Below, in pieces: positions 46,409 through 55,316 of a DNA stretch of 64,000 nt. Source of the stretch: Pseudomonas sp. Leaf58 (GTDB lineage: Bacteria > Pseudomonadota > Gammaproteobacteria > Pseudomonadales > Pseudomonadaceae). The stretch is from assembly GCF_003627215.1 (NCBI RefSeq), contig NZ_CP032677.1, forward strand, positions 3,353,501 to 3,417,500. Direction: 5' to 3'. A model generated the notes under the pieces. That model was not told where the DNA came from and made no database searches. It saw only the letters and a list, made by a program, of their open reading frames with translations. The first letter of the stretch is position 1; every line of letters begins with the position of its first letter. The position numbers and the translations under genes are program-made.

Positions 46409-46506
46409 GGTGACGTCCTTGTATGGTTGCGGGCCATGCTAGCCGCCCCCGCCCCCCTATGACAGAACACCCTCGCTAAAAATTGTAAAACTCGCGCGCC
46501 TTACCC

Positions 46507-46577
46507 TGGAGCGGGCTTGCCCGCGAATGCATCGATACATGCAACAACGCATTCGCGGGTGAACCCGCTCGTTACAG
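46507..46577. repeat. REP inverted pair
   Basis: GGAGCGGGCTTGCCCGCGAATGC and GCATTCGCGGGTGAACCCGCTC form an inverted pair around ATCGATACATGCAACAAC. It touches the stop of the downstream lipoprotein gene. Confidence 0.85.
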
Positions 46578-46922
46578 GCAGGTCGCCGCCGCCGCACGGC
46601 GCTGCAACGCCACGCCGTCGTTCTTCTGCGCGTAGTAATCCACTCGCGCCCCACCCGCTTGCGGGTACACATCCACGAACGCCTCGGCCTCACGGGTATA
46701 CACGGTGAACCCACCCTGCTTGCGCGGCTCCAAATAACCACTGGCGTCGTCGCCGAACACCTTCTCTTCCTGCCAGCCGAACTGGATGCACTGGGCAACC
46801 AGCTCGGGCGCCTTCTGCGAGTCGAGCTGCGCGGTTGGCTTGCCGCCGCGGGCCGTTTCCATGGTCGCAGAAGCACAACCGACCAGCATCAGTGCCGCGG
46901 CCATCGGCAGAATCGCACGCAT
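46572..46922 (-). CDS. Lipoprotein of unknown function
   Basis: A 116-residue lipoprotein: signal peptide ending LMLVGC, lipid Cys16. Mature chain has Cys45 in VAQCIQFGW and a terminal Cys115 (AATCL), possibly a disulfide, and a beta-rich middle (GGFTVYTREAEAFVDVYPQ). ATG at 46922 with GAGGA seven nt upstream. It follows a diguanylate cyclase gene on the opposite side of a short space; no family name known to me. Confidence 0.75.
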   Translation of the reverse strand: MRAILPMAAALMLVGCASATMETARGGKPTAQLDSQKAPELVAQCIQFGWQEEKVFGDDASGYLEPRKQGGFTVYTREAEAFVDVYPQAGGARVDYYAQKNDGVALQRRAAAATCL

Positions 46923-46995
46923 GTTCCATCCTCAGGGTAAAAAAAGAAGGCGACTCTAGCACTGGCGGGTATCGCCCGTGAATGCTTGTGCGCCG

Positions 46996-48156
46996 TCAAC
47001 CCGCTTCGACCAATGCCGCCATGTGCACTGCATTGCGCCCAGCGGCCTTGGCCTGGTACAGCGCGGCATCCGCCTGGGCCAACAGGCTGGCGGTGCTGTC
47101 CTCGGGGCCCGGCACACCGCACCACAAGCCGACGCTGAAACGTAGCTCGATCTGGTCACCGGCAAAGCGCGCGGGGCTGCGAGCAATGGCCTCACGCAGG
47201 CCTTGCAGCGCAGCCATCGCGCCGCTGCGGTCAGTACCGGGCAGCAATAGCAAAAACTCTTCGCCGCCATAACGGCCAAGGCTGTCCCCCTGGCGCAAGC
47301 GCTGCTGCAATTGGCGTACGCAATGGCACAATACCTCGTCGCCGGCCAAGTGCCCGTACAGATCGTTTATGCGCTTGAAATGGTCGATGTCGATCATCGC
47401 CACGGCCAAGCTGCGCTGTAGCCCGCGAGCACGGTCCAGTTCAACGGCGAAGCGCTCCAGAATTGCCCGGCGGTTGAAGGTGCCCGTCAGCACATCGCGC
47501 AATGCCAGGTGCTGCAAGCGTGACTCGCTGCGTTCCTTGGCCATCAACACCAACCCGATCGAGTACATCATCACCGTGGAGGTGCCGATGCCCACCGAAA
47601 TGCTCTGCTTGAGGTTGCTGGTGTCATAGCGCATTTCCACTGCCGCGCCATTGGCCACCGCTACCACGCGCATACCCAGGCCAACCAGGCTGATCAACGC
47701 ACCAATCTCCAGCAACAGATGAGCGCTGCCCGGCCGCTCGGCATGGCGCCAGGCCCAGTAGAGGAGCATCGAGCACTGCAGCATCAACACCAGCGTGGCC
47801 AGCAACATGCGCGGCTCCAGTGAATCGAGCAGCAGCATCAGCCCCACCAGCATGCACGCTGGAATGATGAAGATGACGCGCCAAGGCACCACCTGCTCCC
47901 GCACCCGGAACAAGCTGGCCATATAGAACGCCAAGGCCAGCGACAGCAGGCTGTTGCCCACGCCGTAGCTGAGCCACAGCGGGGCCTGGGCATAGACGGT
48001 GTAGCAAACATAGGCCAAGGCGTGCACCAACAGCCCACAGCCGGTGAGCAACAGGTTGTCGTGGCGCTTGCTGCGCCCGACCAGCAACAGGCAGAAGGCT
48101 AGAATGGTTGCCACCAAGGCAACGGCGGCGAACAACGTAGGGGTGTGGGCGATCAT
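46996..48156 (-). CDS. Membrane diguanylate cyclase (GGDEF)
   Basis: A 386-residue protein with about seven hydrophobic segments in the first 200 residues (7TM-like input module) and a C-terminal GGDEF domain. The active site is GRYGGEEFLLLLPG near residue 305, an intact GGEEF, preceded by MIDIDHFKRINDLYGH. It should make cyclic-di-GMP at the membrane. ATG at 48156 without a strong ribosome site. Confidence 0.92.
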   Translation of the reverse strand: MIAHTPTLFAAVALVATILAFCLLLVGRSKRHDNLLLTGCGLLVHALAYVCYTVYAQAPLWLSYGVGNSLLSLALAFYMASLFRVREQVVPWRVIFIIPACMLVGLMLLLDSLEPRMLLATLVLMLQCSMLLYWAWRHAERPGSAHLLLEIGALISLVGLGMRVVAVANGAAVEMRYDTSNLKQSISVGIGTSTVMMYSIGLVLMAKERSESRLQHLALRDVLTGTFNRRAILERFAVELDRARGLQRSLAVAMIDIDHFKRINDLYGHLAGDEVLCHCVRQLQQRLRQGDSLGRYGGEEFLLLLPGTDRSGAMAALQGLREAIARSPARFAGDQIELRFSVGLWCGVPGPEDSTASLLAQADAALYQAKAAGRNAVHMAALVEAG

Positions 48157-48380
48157 CGTGATTCACCGTGAGGCAGGTTGCCGTCTGGGCTGCGGCTTGC
48201 CGTCAAGTTTAAGGTGCCACCAACGGCCCGGCCATGACCGAACGAGACAGAACAGCAGCCCGCAAGCACGCCACTCATCGCCAGCACGACAAATTGTTAC
48301 CTGCCTGGGAAACCAAATGGATCGTTCCCAGTCTCAACAGGTGTGCCGTAAACCTTTGCGGATCAAGGACCTATATCGTG

Positions 48381-48569
48381 ATGACCCGTCTTGCAAGCCT
48401 TTCGCTAATTGCCGTTGTCCTGCTGACCGCAGGGTGCCATAGCCATCGCTACCATGACGACGACGATGGCTGGCGTGACCGCGACCGTGACCGTCGCCAC
48501 CACCATCGGCACGAACGCGACGACGACGATGATAATCGTCAATACCGCGGTGACCGCTATTACCGCTGA
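48381..48569 (+). CDS. Small charged lipoprotein
   Basis: A 62-residue lipoprotein with signal peptide ending LLTAGC (lipid Cys19) and a mature chain almost made of Asp, Arg and His (HDDDDGWRDRDRDRRHHHRH). The pattern suggests metal or polyanion binding. ATG at 48381; AAGGA lies 12 nt upstream. It is followed 73 nt on by a glycine-zipper protein that also ends in His residues. Confidence 0.72.
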   Translation: MTRLASLSLIAVVLLTAGCHSHRYHDDDDGWRDRDRDRRHHHRHERDDDDDNRQYRGDRYYR

Positions 48570-48642
48570 AGCGTCTGTTCAACCCTGACTCGCCGCCCGT
48601 TGCGCGGTTTTTAACCTGATGATTCCTTTTGAGGTTCGTACC

Positions 48643-49035
48643 ATGCGTCTGACTCTGCCTTCCCTTGCTCTCGGCCTGCTGCTGTGCCAGGGCGCTTTCG
48701 CCGGTGACGGTACTGCCGCCATTGGCGGTGGCCTGGGTGGTGTACTGGGTAACGTTGTCGGTCAACAACTCGGCGGCAAGACTGGCGCAGCCATTGGCGC
48801 CGGTGTCGGCGGTGCAGCCGGCAGTGCCGTAGGTGCACGCAAGGGCAACCGTACCGAAGCCGCCATCGGCGGCGGCTTGGGCTCGGCCGGCGGTTCGCTG
48901 CTGGGCGGCGCGGTAGGCGGCAAGACCGGTTCGACCGTGGGCGCTGGCCTGGGTGGCGCGGCCGGTGGTGCCCTCGGCAACCACTTGGGCGACAACAATC
49001 GCAGCAGCAAGAAACACCACCACCGCCATCACTGA
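48643..49035 (+). CDS. Exported glycine-zipper protein
   Basis: A 130-residue secreted protein. Signal peptide spans residues 1-20 (cleavage after AFA). The rest consists of repeated Gly-rich units (AAIGGGLGGVLGNVVGQQLGGK and similar, about three repeats of 30 residues) that match glycine-zipper domains and form membrane-embedded oligomers. The tail is KKHHHRHH. ATG at 48643 with GAGG eight nt upstream. Terminator 49049-49073. Confidence 0.85.
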   Translation: MRLTLPSLALGLLLCQGAFAGDGTAAIGGGLGGVLGNVVGQQLGGKTGAAIGAGVGGAAGSAVGARKGNRTEAAIGGGLGSAGGSLLGGAVGGKTGSTVGAGLGGAAGGALGNHLGDNNRSSKKHHHRHH

Positions 49036-49048
49036 TCGTGGTCACCGA

Positions 49049-49073
49049 GGGGCCGCATTGCGGCCCCTTTTGT
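49049..49073 (+). terminator. Terminator after the glycine-zipper gene
   Basis: GGGGCCGC-ATT-GCGGCCCC followed by TTTTG. Confidence 0.9.
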
Positions 49074-49173
49074 TTGGCAAACCCTGCAGCACATCAACAC
49101 CTCCTTCACTGCACGCTGGCACACTGGCTGCTACTGTCTATCGTGCCCCCGTGTGAAGGAACACCCCCTCCCC

Positions 49174-51003
49174 ATGAACCAAGAGCTGCTCTGGGTCCTC
49201 GGCCTGCTGGCCATCGTCATCGTCCTGTTCGTCATCAACCGCCCACGCATGGACGTGGTCGCGCTGCTGGTGATCCTCGCCCTGCCGCTGTCTGGCATCC
49301 TCACGGTAGAGCAAGCGATGGCCGGCTTCAGCGACCCCAACGTGGTGCTGATCGCCGCCCTGTTCGTGATCGGTGAAGGCCTGGTGCGCACCGGTATTGC
49401 CTACCGCATCGGCGAATGGATGAGCGAGCGAGCCGGCAACAGCGAAGCGCGCCTGCTGGTGCTGCTGATGGTGGCCGTGGCGGGGCTGGGCTCGATGATG
49501 AGCTCCACCGGCGTGGTAGCCATCTTCATACCGGTAGTGCTGAGCATCGCCGCACGCCTGCAGCTCTCGCCCAGCCGCCTGATGATGCCGCTGGCCTTCG
49601 CCGGCCTGATCAGCGGCATGCTCAGCCTGGTGGCCACGCCACCCAACGTGGTGGTGCACAGCGAGCTGGTGCGCCATGGCCACGCGGGCTTCAGCTTCTT
49701 CAGTTTCACCCCGTTCGGGTTGGTGGTGCTGGTCTTGGGCATCGGCTACATGCTGCTGACGCGGCACTGGCTGAATGGCGAAGTGCGCAAGGACGGCCGC
49801 GTGGAAAGCCGCCGCACCTTGCTGGACCTGGTACTGGACTACAAGCTCAACGGCCGTGAGCGGCGCCTGCGTATTCGCCCCAAGTCGCCACTGATTGGCC
49901 ACACCTTGGGCGAACTGAAGCTGCGTACCCGGCACGGCGCCAACGTGATCGGCATCGAGCGCCAGCACAAGTTCACCACCCGGGTGATCGCCGCCGACTC
50001 CGCTACCGTGCTGCATCAGGGCGATGTGCTGCTGCTCGACCTGTTCGCCAACCGCGACAACCTGCGCAGCCTGTGCCAGACCATGCTGCTGGAGCCCCTG
50101 CACTTCAAGGCCGCCTATTTCATCGACCAGTCTCAAGAGCTGGGCATGGCCGAGGTTTCGCTACCACCGGGCTCGCAACTGATTGGCAAAAGCATCCTCG
50201 AACTGGCCTTCCGTACCCACTACGACCTCAACGTGGTTGGCTTGCGCCGCGAACAGGCAGCGATCGAAGAGCAACTGGTGGAAGAAAAGCTGCGCATGGG
50301 CGACACCCTGCTGGTGGTCGGCCCGTGGAAGGCCGTACGCCAGTTGCAAAGCAGGCCCAAGGACTTCCTGGTACTGAGCTTGCCAGCGGAAATCGACCTG
50401 GTCGCGCCCGCCCGCACACGCGCCCCCCAAGCACTGTTGAGCCTGGCGGTAATGGTGGGGCTGATGGTCAGCGGTGCAGTACCCAACGTCATTGCCGCGC
50501 TGATCGGCTGCCTGCTAATGGGCGCGGGCCGCTGCATCGACATGAACAGCGCCTACCGAGCCATCCACTGGCAAAGCCTGGTGCTGATCGTCGGCATGCT
50601 GCCCTTTGCCCAAGCCCTGCAGAAAACCGGCGGCATCGACCTGGCGGTGGGCGGGTTGGTCAACCTGCTGGGCGGCGCCGGCCCCAGCGCCATTCTGGCC
50701 TGCCTGTTCGCGGTCACGGCGGTAATCGGCTTGTTCATCTCCAACACCGCCACTGCAGTACTGATGGCACCGGTGGCCGTCAGCACCGCCGCACAGCTGG
50801 GCATGTCGCCCTACCCGTTCGCCATGACCGTGGCGCTGGCCGCCTCGGCGGCGTTCATGACGCCGGTCTCTTCACCCGTCAACACGCTGGTACTGGGCCC
50901 GGGGCAATACCGCTTCGCCGACTTCGTCAAAGTGGGCGTGCCGTTCACCCTCCTGGTAATGCTGGTGACCGTATTGATGGTGCCGTGGTTTTTCGGGCTA
51001 TAA
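49174..51003 (+). CDS. SLC13/DASS-type permease with TrkA-C domains
   Basis: A 609-residue inner-membrane transporter. The N-terminal half (residues 1-190) and the C-terminal part (about 410-609) are hydrophobic ArsB/NhaD-like halves with SATPPN-like [13 protein letters not shown] and [17 protein letters not shown]. Between them lie two TrkA_C (RCK-C) regulatory domains ([19 protein letters not shown] and [18 protein letters not shown]). Typical substrates of this family are anions such as dicarboxylates or sulfate; the exact one is unknown. I use ATG at 49174; the GTG at 49153 is an alternative. Confidence 0.87.
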   Translation: MNQELLWVLGLLAIVIVLFVINRPRMDVVALLVILALPLSGILTVEQAMAGFSDPNVVLIAALFVIGEGLVRTGIAYRIGEWMSERAGNSEARLLVLLMVAVAGLGSMMSSTGVVAIFIPVVLSIAARLQLSPSRLMMPLAFAGLISGMLSLVATPPNVVVHSELVRHGHAGFSFFSFTPFGLVVLVLGIGYMLLTRHWLNGEVRKDGRVESRRTLLDLVLDYKLNGRERRLRIRPKSPLIGHTLGELKLRTRHGANVIGIERQHKFTTRVIAADSATVLHQGDVLLLDLFANRDNLRSLCQTMLLEPLHFKAAYFIDQSQELGMAEVSLPPGSQLIGKSILELAFRTHYDLNVVGLRREQAAIEEQLVEEKLRMGDTLLVVGPWKAVRQLQSRPKDFLVLSLPAEIDLVAPARTRAPQALLSLAVMVGLMVSGAVPNVIAALIGCLLMGAGRCIDMNSAYRAIHWQSLVLIVGMLPFAQALQKTGGIDLAVGGLVNLLGGAGPSAILACLFAVTAVIGLFISNTATAVLMAPVAVSTAAQLGMSPYPFAMTVALAASAAFMTPVSSPVNTLVLGPGQYRFADFVKVGVPFTLLVMLVTVLMVPWFFGL

Positions 51004-51150
51004 GGCTACCGATGCAGGCAAGGGGGCGTTATCTCGAACGATCGCGGCAGATTGACATCAAGTAGCACGACGAAACACACTGATGGGTAACCGCCCCAGG
51101 TGCTTTAAGCCGTTGTCCTGGATTTCGTTTCCGCTTTGCCGGTCGAGCCC

Positions 51151-52560
51151 ATGGTTTTTCCCGCCCAATCGCGCTTGTTGCCCTATGCCGTTCTGCTCGG
51201 CCTGACCTTTGTCCTAACCCTGTGCGGCATCCTGGCACGCCCGATCGAATCCTTGTCGTTGTTCTGGCCGGTCAACGCGGTGTTAGCCGGCGTGCTACTG
51301 CGCTACCCCCGGCAAGCCACGCTTACCGGCTTTGCCCTGGTGTGGCTGGCGATGGTCGGCGCCGACCTGGCGAGCGGCAGCGCCTGGGTGCCGGCGCTGT
51401 GGTTCAACCTGTGCAACCTAGGCGTGGTCGTGACCCTCTGGCTGCTGCTCTCACGCTTGCCGCGCCTGCACCGGCGCATGCGCCCCCCCCACGGCGTGCT
51501 CAGTGTGTTCGCCGCCTGTGCCGCCAGCGCCATGGTGGCGGCCAGCCTGGCAGCGGTAATGGCTGCGCCGTGGTTCGAACAGTCTTTGCGCGCCACCTGG
51601 CTGGCCTGGTTCAGCGAACAATTCTCCACCAGCGTGCTGGTGCTACCCGTGCTGTTGACGGCACCCTCGGCGCGGGCCTTGGTACGCAGTGGTGCCCAAG
51701 CCATCCGCCTGGCGCCGTTGCTGGGGCTGCTGGCTTCGCTGGCGTTCAGCATTGCCTTCGGCGGGCCTGGGGCCATTGCCTTCCCGATTGCCGCGCTGCT
51801 GTGGTGTGCCTGGACCTACTCGCCCTTCCTGGTTTCCCTGCTGACCCTCACCGCCGGTAGCACGCTGATCGTGGCGGTGGCGCAAAACCTCATGCACTTC
51901 AGCGTGCCGCAAAGCGAACCGGGGGTAACCACACTGATGTCGGCACGCCTGGGCATCGCCATGCTGGTGCTCGGCCCGCTGGTGGTGGCCTGCGTCAGCC
52001 AGGCCAACCGCAGCCTGATGGCCCGCCTGGCGCATCAGGCCACCATCGACCACCTCACCGGTGTGCTCACCCGCAGCGCCTTCACCCGTCGCGCCAATGC
52101 ACTGCTGGACAGCCGTCAGCAACACGCCCAGGCGCTGCCGCTGACCCTGATGATGCTGGATATCGACCATTTCAAGTCGATCAACGACGCCCACGGCCAT
52201 GCGGTCGGTGACCAAGTGCTGCGCCAGTTCGCTCACACCCTGCAAGACCAGTTGCACGACGGCGAGCTGTTCGCGCGCCTGGGCGGTGAGGAATTCGTGG
52301 TCATCCTTCCTGGCCTTGCGCCGGACCGCGCCAAGTTCAGCGCCGAACGCCTGCGCCGCGCCGTGCAAGACCTGCACGTGGTCCAAGCCGACCAACGCCT
52401 GCAGATTACCGTGAGTATCGGCGTGGCCGGCTGCGCCGAAGGCATACCAGCCCCCAACCTGGATCAGCTGCTGGCCGACGCCGATCAGGCCTTGTACCGG
52501 GCCAAAGCCCACGGCCGCAACCGCGTCGAGCAGGCGGAGCCGCAGCGCCAAGTGATCTGA
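51151..52560 (+). CDS. MASE1-type membrane diguanylate cyclase
   Basis: A 469-residue protein. The first 270 residues contain about eight membrane segments and the MASE1 pattern (SLFWPVNAVLAGVLLRYPRQ near residue 35). The C-terminal GGDEF domain has MLDIDHFKSINDAHGHAVGD and active site RLGGEEFVVILPG, intact. It should make cyclic-di-GMP in response to an unknown membrane signal. The ATG at 51151 has only weak GAG upstream; TTG at 51136 is an alternative. Confidence 0.9.
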   Translation: MVFPAQSRLLPYAVLLGLTFVLTLCGILARPIESLSLFWPVNAVLAGVLLRYPRQATLTGFALVWLAMVGADLASGSAWVPALWFNLCNLGVVVTLWLLLSRLPRLHRRMRPPHGVLSVFAACAASAMVAASLAAVMAAPWFEQSLRATWLAWFSEQFSTSVLVLPVLLTAPSARALVRSGAQAIRLAPLLGLLASLAFSIAFGGPGAIAFPIAALLWCAWTYSPFLVSLLTLTAGSTLIVAVAQNLMHFSVPQSEPGVTTLMSARLGIAMLVLGPLVVACVSQANRSLMARLAHQATIDHLTGVLTRSAFTRRANALLDSRQQHAQALPLTLMMLDIDHFKSINDAHGHAVGDQVLRQFAHTLQDQLHDGELFARLGGEEFVVILPGLAPDRAKFSAERLRRAVQDLHVVQADQRLQITVSIGVAGCAEGIPAPNLDQLLADADQALYRAKAHGRNRVEQAEPQRQVI

Positions 52561-52567
52561 ACCGGAG

Positions 52568-53329
52568 CTAACCGGCCAGCAAGTCCCACGACAATTTGGC
52601 GATCAGTACGCACAACAGCACCAGGAACAGCCCACGCACGAAGCCCGCACCCTTGCGCACCGCCAGCCAGGTCCCGGTCAGCGCGCCGAGGATGTTGCAC
52701 GCCGCCATGGGCAAGGCGATGGCGTACAGCACGTTGCCCGATGGCACGAAGAACACCAGCGCCGCCAGGTTGGTGGCGATGTTCACCACCTTGGCCGAGG
52801 CCGAGGCGTGCAAGAAGTCCAGGGCGAAAAAGCGGATGAAGAGGAAGATCAGGAAGCTGCCGGTGCCTGGCCCGAACAGGCCATCGTAAAAGCCGATCGC
52901 ACCGCCAATCAGCACCGCCAGGCACTGCTCCTTGCGCCCGATCTGCCCAGGTTTGTGCAGTGTGCCAAAGTCCTTCTTGCAGAAGGTGTAGATGGCCATC
53001 AGCACGATCAGCACCAGCACCGCCGGGCGCATCACACTGGGTGGCACCAGCGACACCGTAGCAGCGCCGGCGAACGACATGACAAAGGCACTGAGTGCCG
53101 CCGGCACGATCAGCCCCCAGTCCAGCGTCACCCTGCGGATGAACGAACGCGCTGCGAAGGCGGTGCCACACACCGACGCCAGCTTATTGCTGCCGAGCAA
53201 TGCCGCCGGTTGTGCGCTGGGTAGCACGTTGAACAAGGCCGGGATCTGGATCAGCCCGCCGCCGCCCACGGCAGCGTCGATCAGCCCAGCGGCGAAAGCG
53301 AATACAGAAAGCACAGCGATATCCATCAT
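52568..53329 (-). CDS. TSUP (TauE/SafE) family permease
   Basis: A 253-residue membrane protein with eight hydrophobic segments. Family repeats appear as VGGGGLIQIPALF near residue 17 and GFYDGLFGPGTGSFLIFLFI near residue 140. Members export or import sulfur-containing or organic anions. ATG at 53329 with GGAA seven nt upstream. It is divergent from a LysR gene, which may regulate it. Confidence 0.88.
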   Translation of the reverse strand: MMDIAVLSVFAFAAGLIDAAVGGGGLIQIPALFNVLPSAQPAALLGSNKLASVCGTAFAARSFIRRVTLDWGLIVPAALSAFVMSFAGAATVSLVPPSVMRPAVLVLIVLMAIYTFCKKDFGTLHKPGQIGRKEQCLAVLIGGAIGFYDGLFGPGTGSFLIFLFIRFFALDFLHASASAKVVNIATNLAALVFFVPSGNVLYAIALPMAACNILGALTGTWLAVRKGAGFVRGLFLVLLCVLIAKLSWDLLAG

Positions 53330-53427
53330 GACGCGGTTCCAGGCAGTAGGGGCGCCTGCAAGGCTAATCAAACTGGCGCGCTTGTGTTGAAATGCCACAT
53401 TGCGAAAACTGCAACAAGGAGCAGGCA

Positions 53428-54333
53428 ATGGCATTGGACATGCTGCGGGAAATTCAGGCGTTCGTCAGCGTGGCGCACAAGCGCAGCTTCGTTGCCGCCG
53501 CCCGTTCCTTAGGGCGTTCTCCCAGTGCGGTAACCCGCGCGGTACAAACCCTGGAAGACAACGCGGGGAGCAAGCTACTTAACCGTAACGCCAACGCCGT
53601 CACCTTGACCGAAGCCGGTGAGCGGCTGCTGCCCCACGCTGAACGCTTGCTGGATGTGCAACGTGATGCCGCTGACGAACTGGCTGCGTTAAGCGGTAGT
53701 GCCCAAGGCTGGGTCCGCTTCGCCGTGCCGCAGTTGCTGGCTGAACATGTGCTGCCCGAGGTGCTTGCCGCGTTTTCCCGCCGCCACCCCCACGTTACCC
53801 TGGACGTGCAGTACAGCGATGGCGCCTTGGACCCGCTGCAAGGCAAGTTTGATTTTGTCGTGCGCGGTGCCTTTCCACAGTCCAGTGAGCTGATCGGCTA
53901 CCCGCTGTGGGCCTACCAGCGCCACCTTTATGCAAGCCCGCAATACCTGGCCCTGGCTGGCACGCCACAGCACCCCGAAGAGCTGGAGGGGCACGCACTG
54001 ATCCTGCACACCGCCCCACGCATCCTCAAAGCCTGGCACTTCTGCCGCGATGACCAGATCACCAGCCTGCGCCCGCGGCCCAGGCTGCGCCTGGACTCCG
54101 GCGAGGCGGTGTACCACAGCACCCTAGCCGGTGCCGGCATCGCTCGCCTGGCCGCCTGGGTCGGCGAAGCGCAAGCCAACGCCGGGCGGCTGGTACGGGT
54201 GTGCCCACACTACCGCCTGACCTCCAGCAGCGGCCAGGACCCGCAAATGCATGCGGTGTACCCCGCCGGCGAGCTATCGGCGCGGGTACGTGACTTGCTG
54301 GCGGCCCTGCGCAGCGCCGGCCTGGCCGACTAG
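53428..54333 (+). CDS. LysR-family regulator
   Basis: A 301-residue LysR regulator. Helix-turn-helix at residues 4-62 (MLREIQAFVSVAHKRSFVAAARSLGRSPSA). Effector domain begins GWVRFAVPQLLAEHVLPEVL. ATG at 53428 with AAGGAG seven nt upstream. It lies divergent from the TSUP permease with a 98-nt space, an arrangement that usually means it controls that gene. Ligand unknown. Confidence 0.9.
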   Translation: MALDMLREIQAFVSVAHKRSFVAAARSLGRSPSAVTRAVQTLEDNAGSKLLNRNANAVTLTEAGERLLPHAERLLDVQRDAADELAALSGSAQGWVRFAVPQLLAEHVLPEVLAAFSRRHPHVTLDVQYSDGALDPLQGKFDFVVRGAFPQSSELIGYPLWAYQRHLYASPQYLALAGTPQHPEELEGHALILHTAPRILKAWHFCRDDQITSLRPRPRLRLDSGEAVYHSTLAGAGIARLAAWVGEAQANAGRLVRVCPHYRLTSSSGQDPQMHAVYPAGELSARVRDLLAALRSAGLAD

Positions 54334-55037
54334 AACAGCCGCCGAAACCGCTGTTCAAAATCTGCTCAATTTAACGGAGCCCGCCGCGGGTCTGGTCTCC
54401 AGCACTTTATCCACAGACCTACCCACGTTTTTTGTGGACAGTTTTCCCTGTGCAAAGAATGACTTATCTCACAATGCAGCAGGTGAATCAGCCAATAACG
54501 AAGATGAATGGGCCCGCCCAAGGGCATAGGCAGGCCGCGGGGGATAGGAGTGCTAAACGTCAGCTTGGTGGAATCGTGCCAAGAATACCAATCAGAATGG
54601 TCAGCAGCAGAAAACCACCCAGGAATAGCGCGAGCTTGCCCATTGGAACCTCTACAGTTGTGATGCGGGAATGGGCATATTGTCGAGCCTGGGCTGATAC
54701 GGTTACAGATTCAGGTTTGTGGAAAAAAAGCGGATCAGATGGCGAAAGGACGATAGATAATTGCTACATAAGGTTTCGAACACAACGACAGGCCCTGCAT
54801 CGCACCCCGTTCAGGGCCGGCCTTGCCGAAACGGATCCTGCCCAGCTAACACCGGGTGTTGAGCGTTATCACCAAGACAAGATTTGAAATCCATCTGTAG
54901 GACCTTTTACCAAGCGATGTAGGAAGAATCTCGGCGACACGATTTGGCTGTATGAAACCTCAGTTTCTCAGCAATATTCGAGGTGATACGTTCCATTTTT
55001 CCTACAACGGCACGGATGCCTACAGCATGAGAAAAGC
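54334..55037. other. Long intergenic region with one tiny gene
   Basis: This 704-nt space is more AT-rich than average. It holds a GAACAGC..GCTGTTC hairpin without T-run just after the LysR gene (54335-54358), a 27-codon minus-strand gene at 54560-54643, and no REP palindrome. The part at 54650-55030 shows no credible open frame; it should carry the promoters for the tiny gene and for the 55038 gene. Confidence 0.6.
54560..54643 (-). CDS. Tiny membrane protein of 27 residues
   Basis: The minus-strand frame reads MGKLALFLGGFLLLTILIG and ILGTIPPS, a single hydrophobic helix with a short polar C-terminus. AGAGGTTCC precedes the ATG at a good distance (GAGG five nt before). Base composition of codons (CTG, GGC, ATT) fits the genome. 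Proteins of this kind (KdpF, CydX, AcrZ-like) regulate larger membrane complexes. I cannot name the partner. Confidence 0.62.
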   Translation of the reverse strand: MGKLALFLGGFLLLTILIGILGTIPPS

Positions 55038-55223
55038 ATGGACCCGTTCAATGCCTCAGCCCTGAAGCTGCAGAAAAATTTGCTCACCCTGCGCGTGGCG
55101 CGTGATCGCCTGAGACTGGAGGGCAAGGACAAGGAGGCGGACGAACTCGCAGGACCAATCGCGAGGATAGAGGCTGCCATTCGACAACTCCCAGATGGCA
55201 TGAAGCCTGTGACCTTGCAGTGA
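55038..55223 (+). CDS. Possible small helical protein, unknown
   Basis: A 61-residue predicted helical protein (ALKLQKNLLTLRVARDRLRLEGKDKEADELAGPIARIEAAIRQLP) with a strong amphipathic coiled-coil pattern. Ribosome site is weak (GAGAAAAGC before the ATG). Length and charge pattern support a real gene; no family is recognised. It converges on the chemoreceptor gene. Confidence 0.5.
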   Translation: MDPFNASALKLQKNLLTLRVARDRLRLEGKDKEADELAGPIARIEAAIRQLPDGMKPVTLQ

Positions 55224-55316
55224 ACCCCGTGGCAGGGGCTCGCCTGTGAACACCGCCTTCTCCAGCCTGCGCAGCCCCCGGCACACGATGCAAGCGACTG
55301 CTCGCACAATTTCAAT

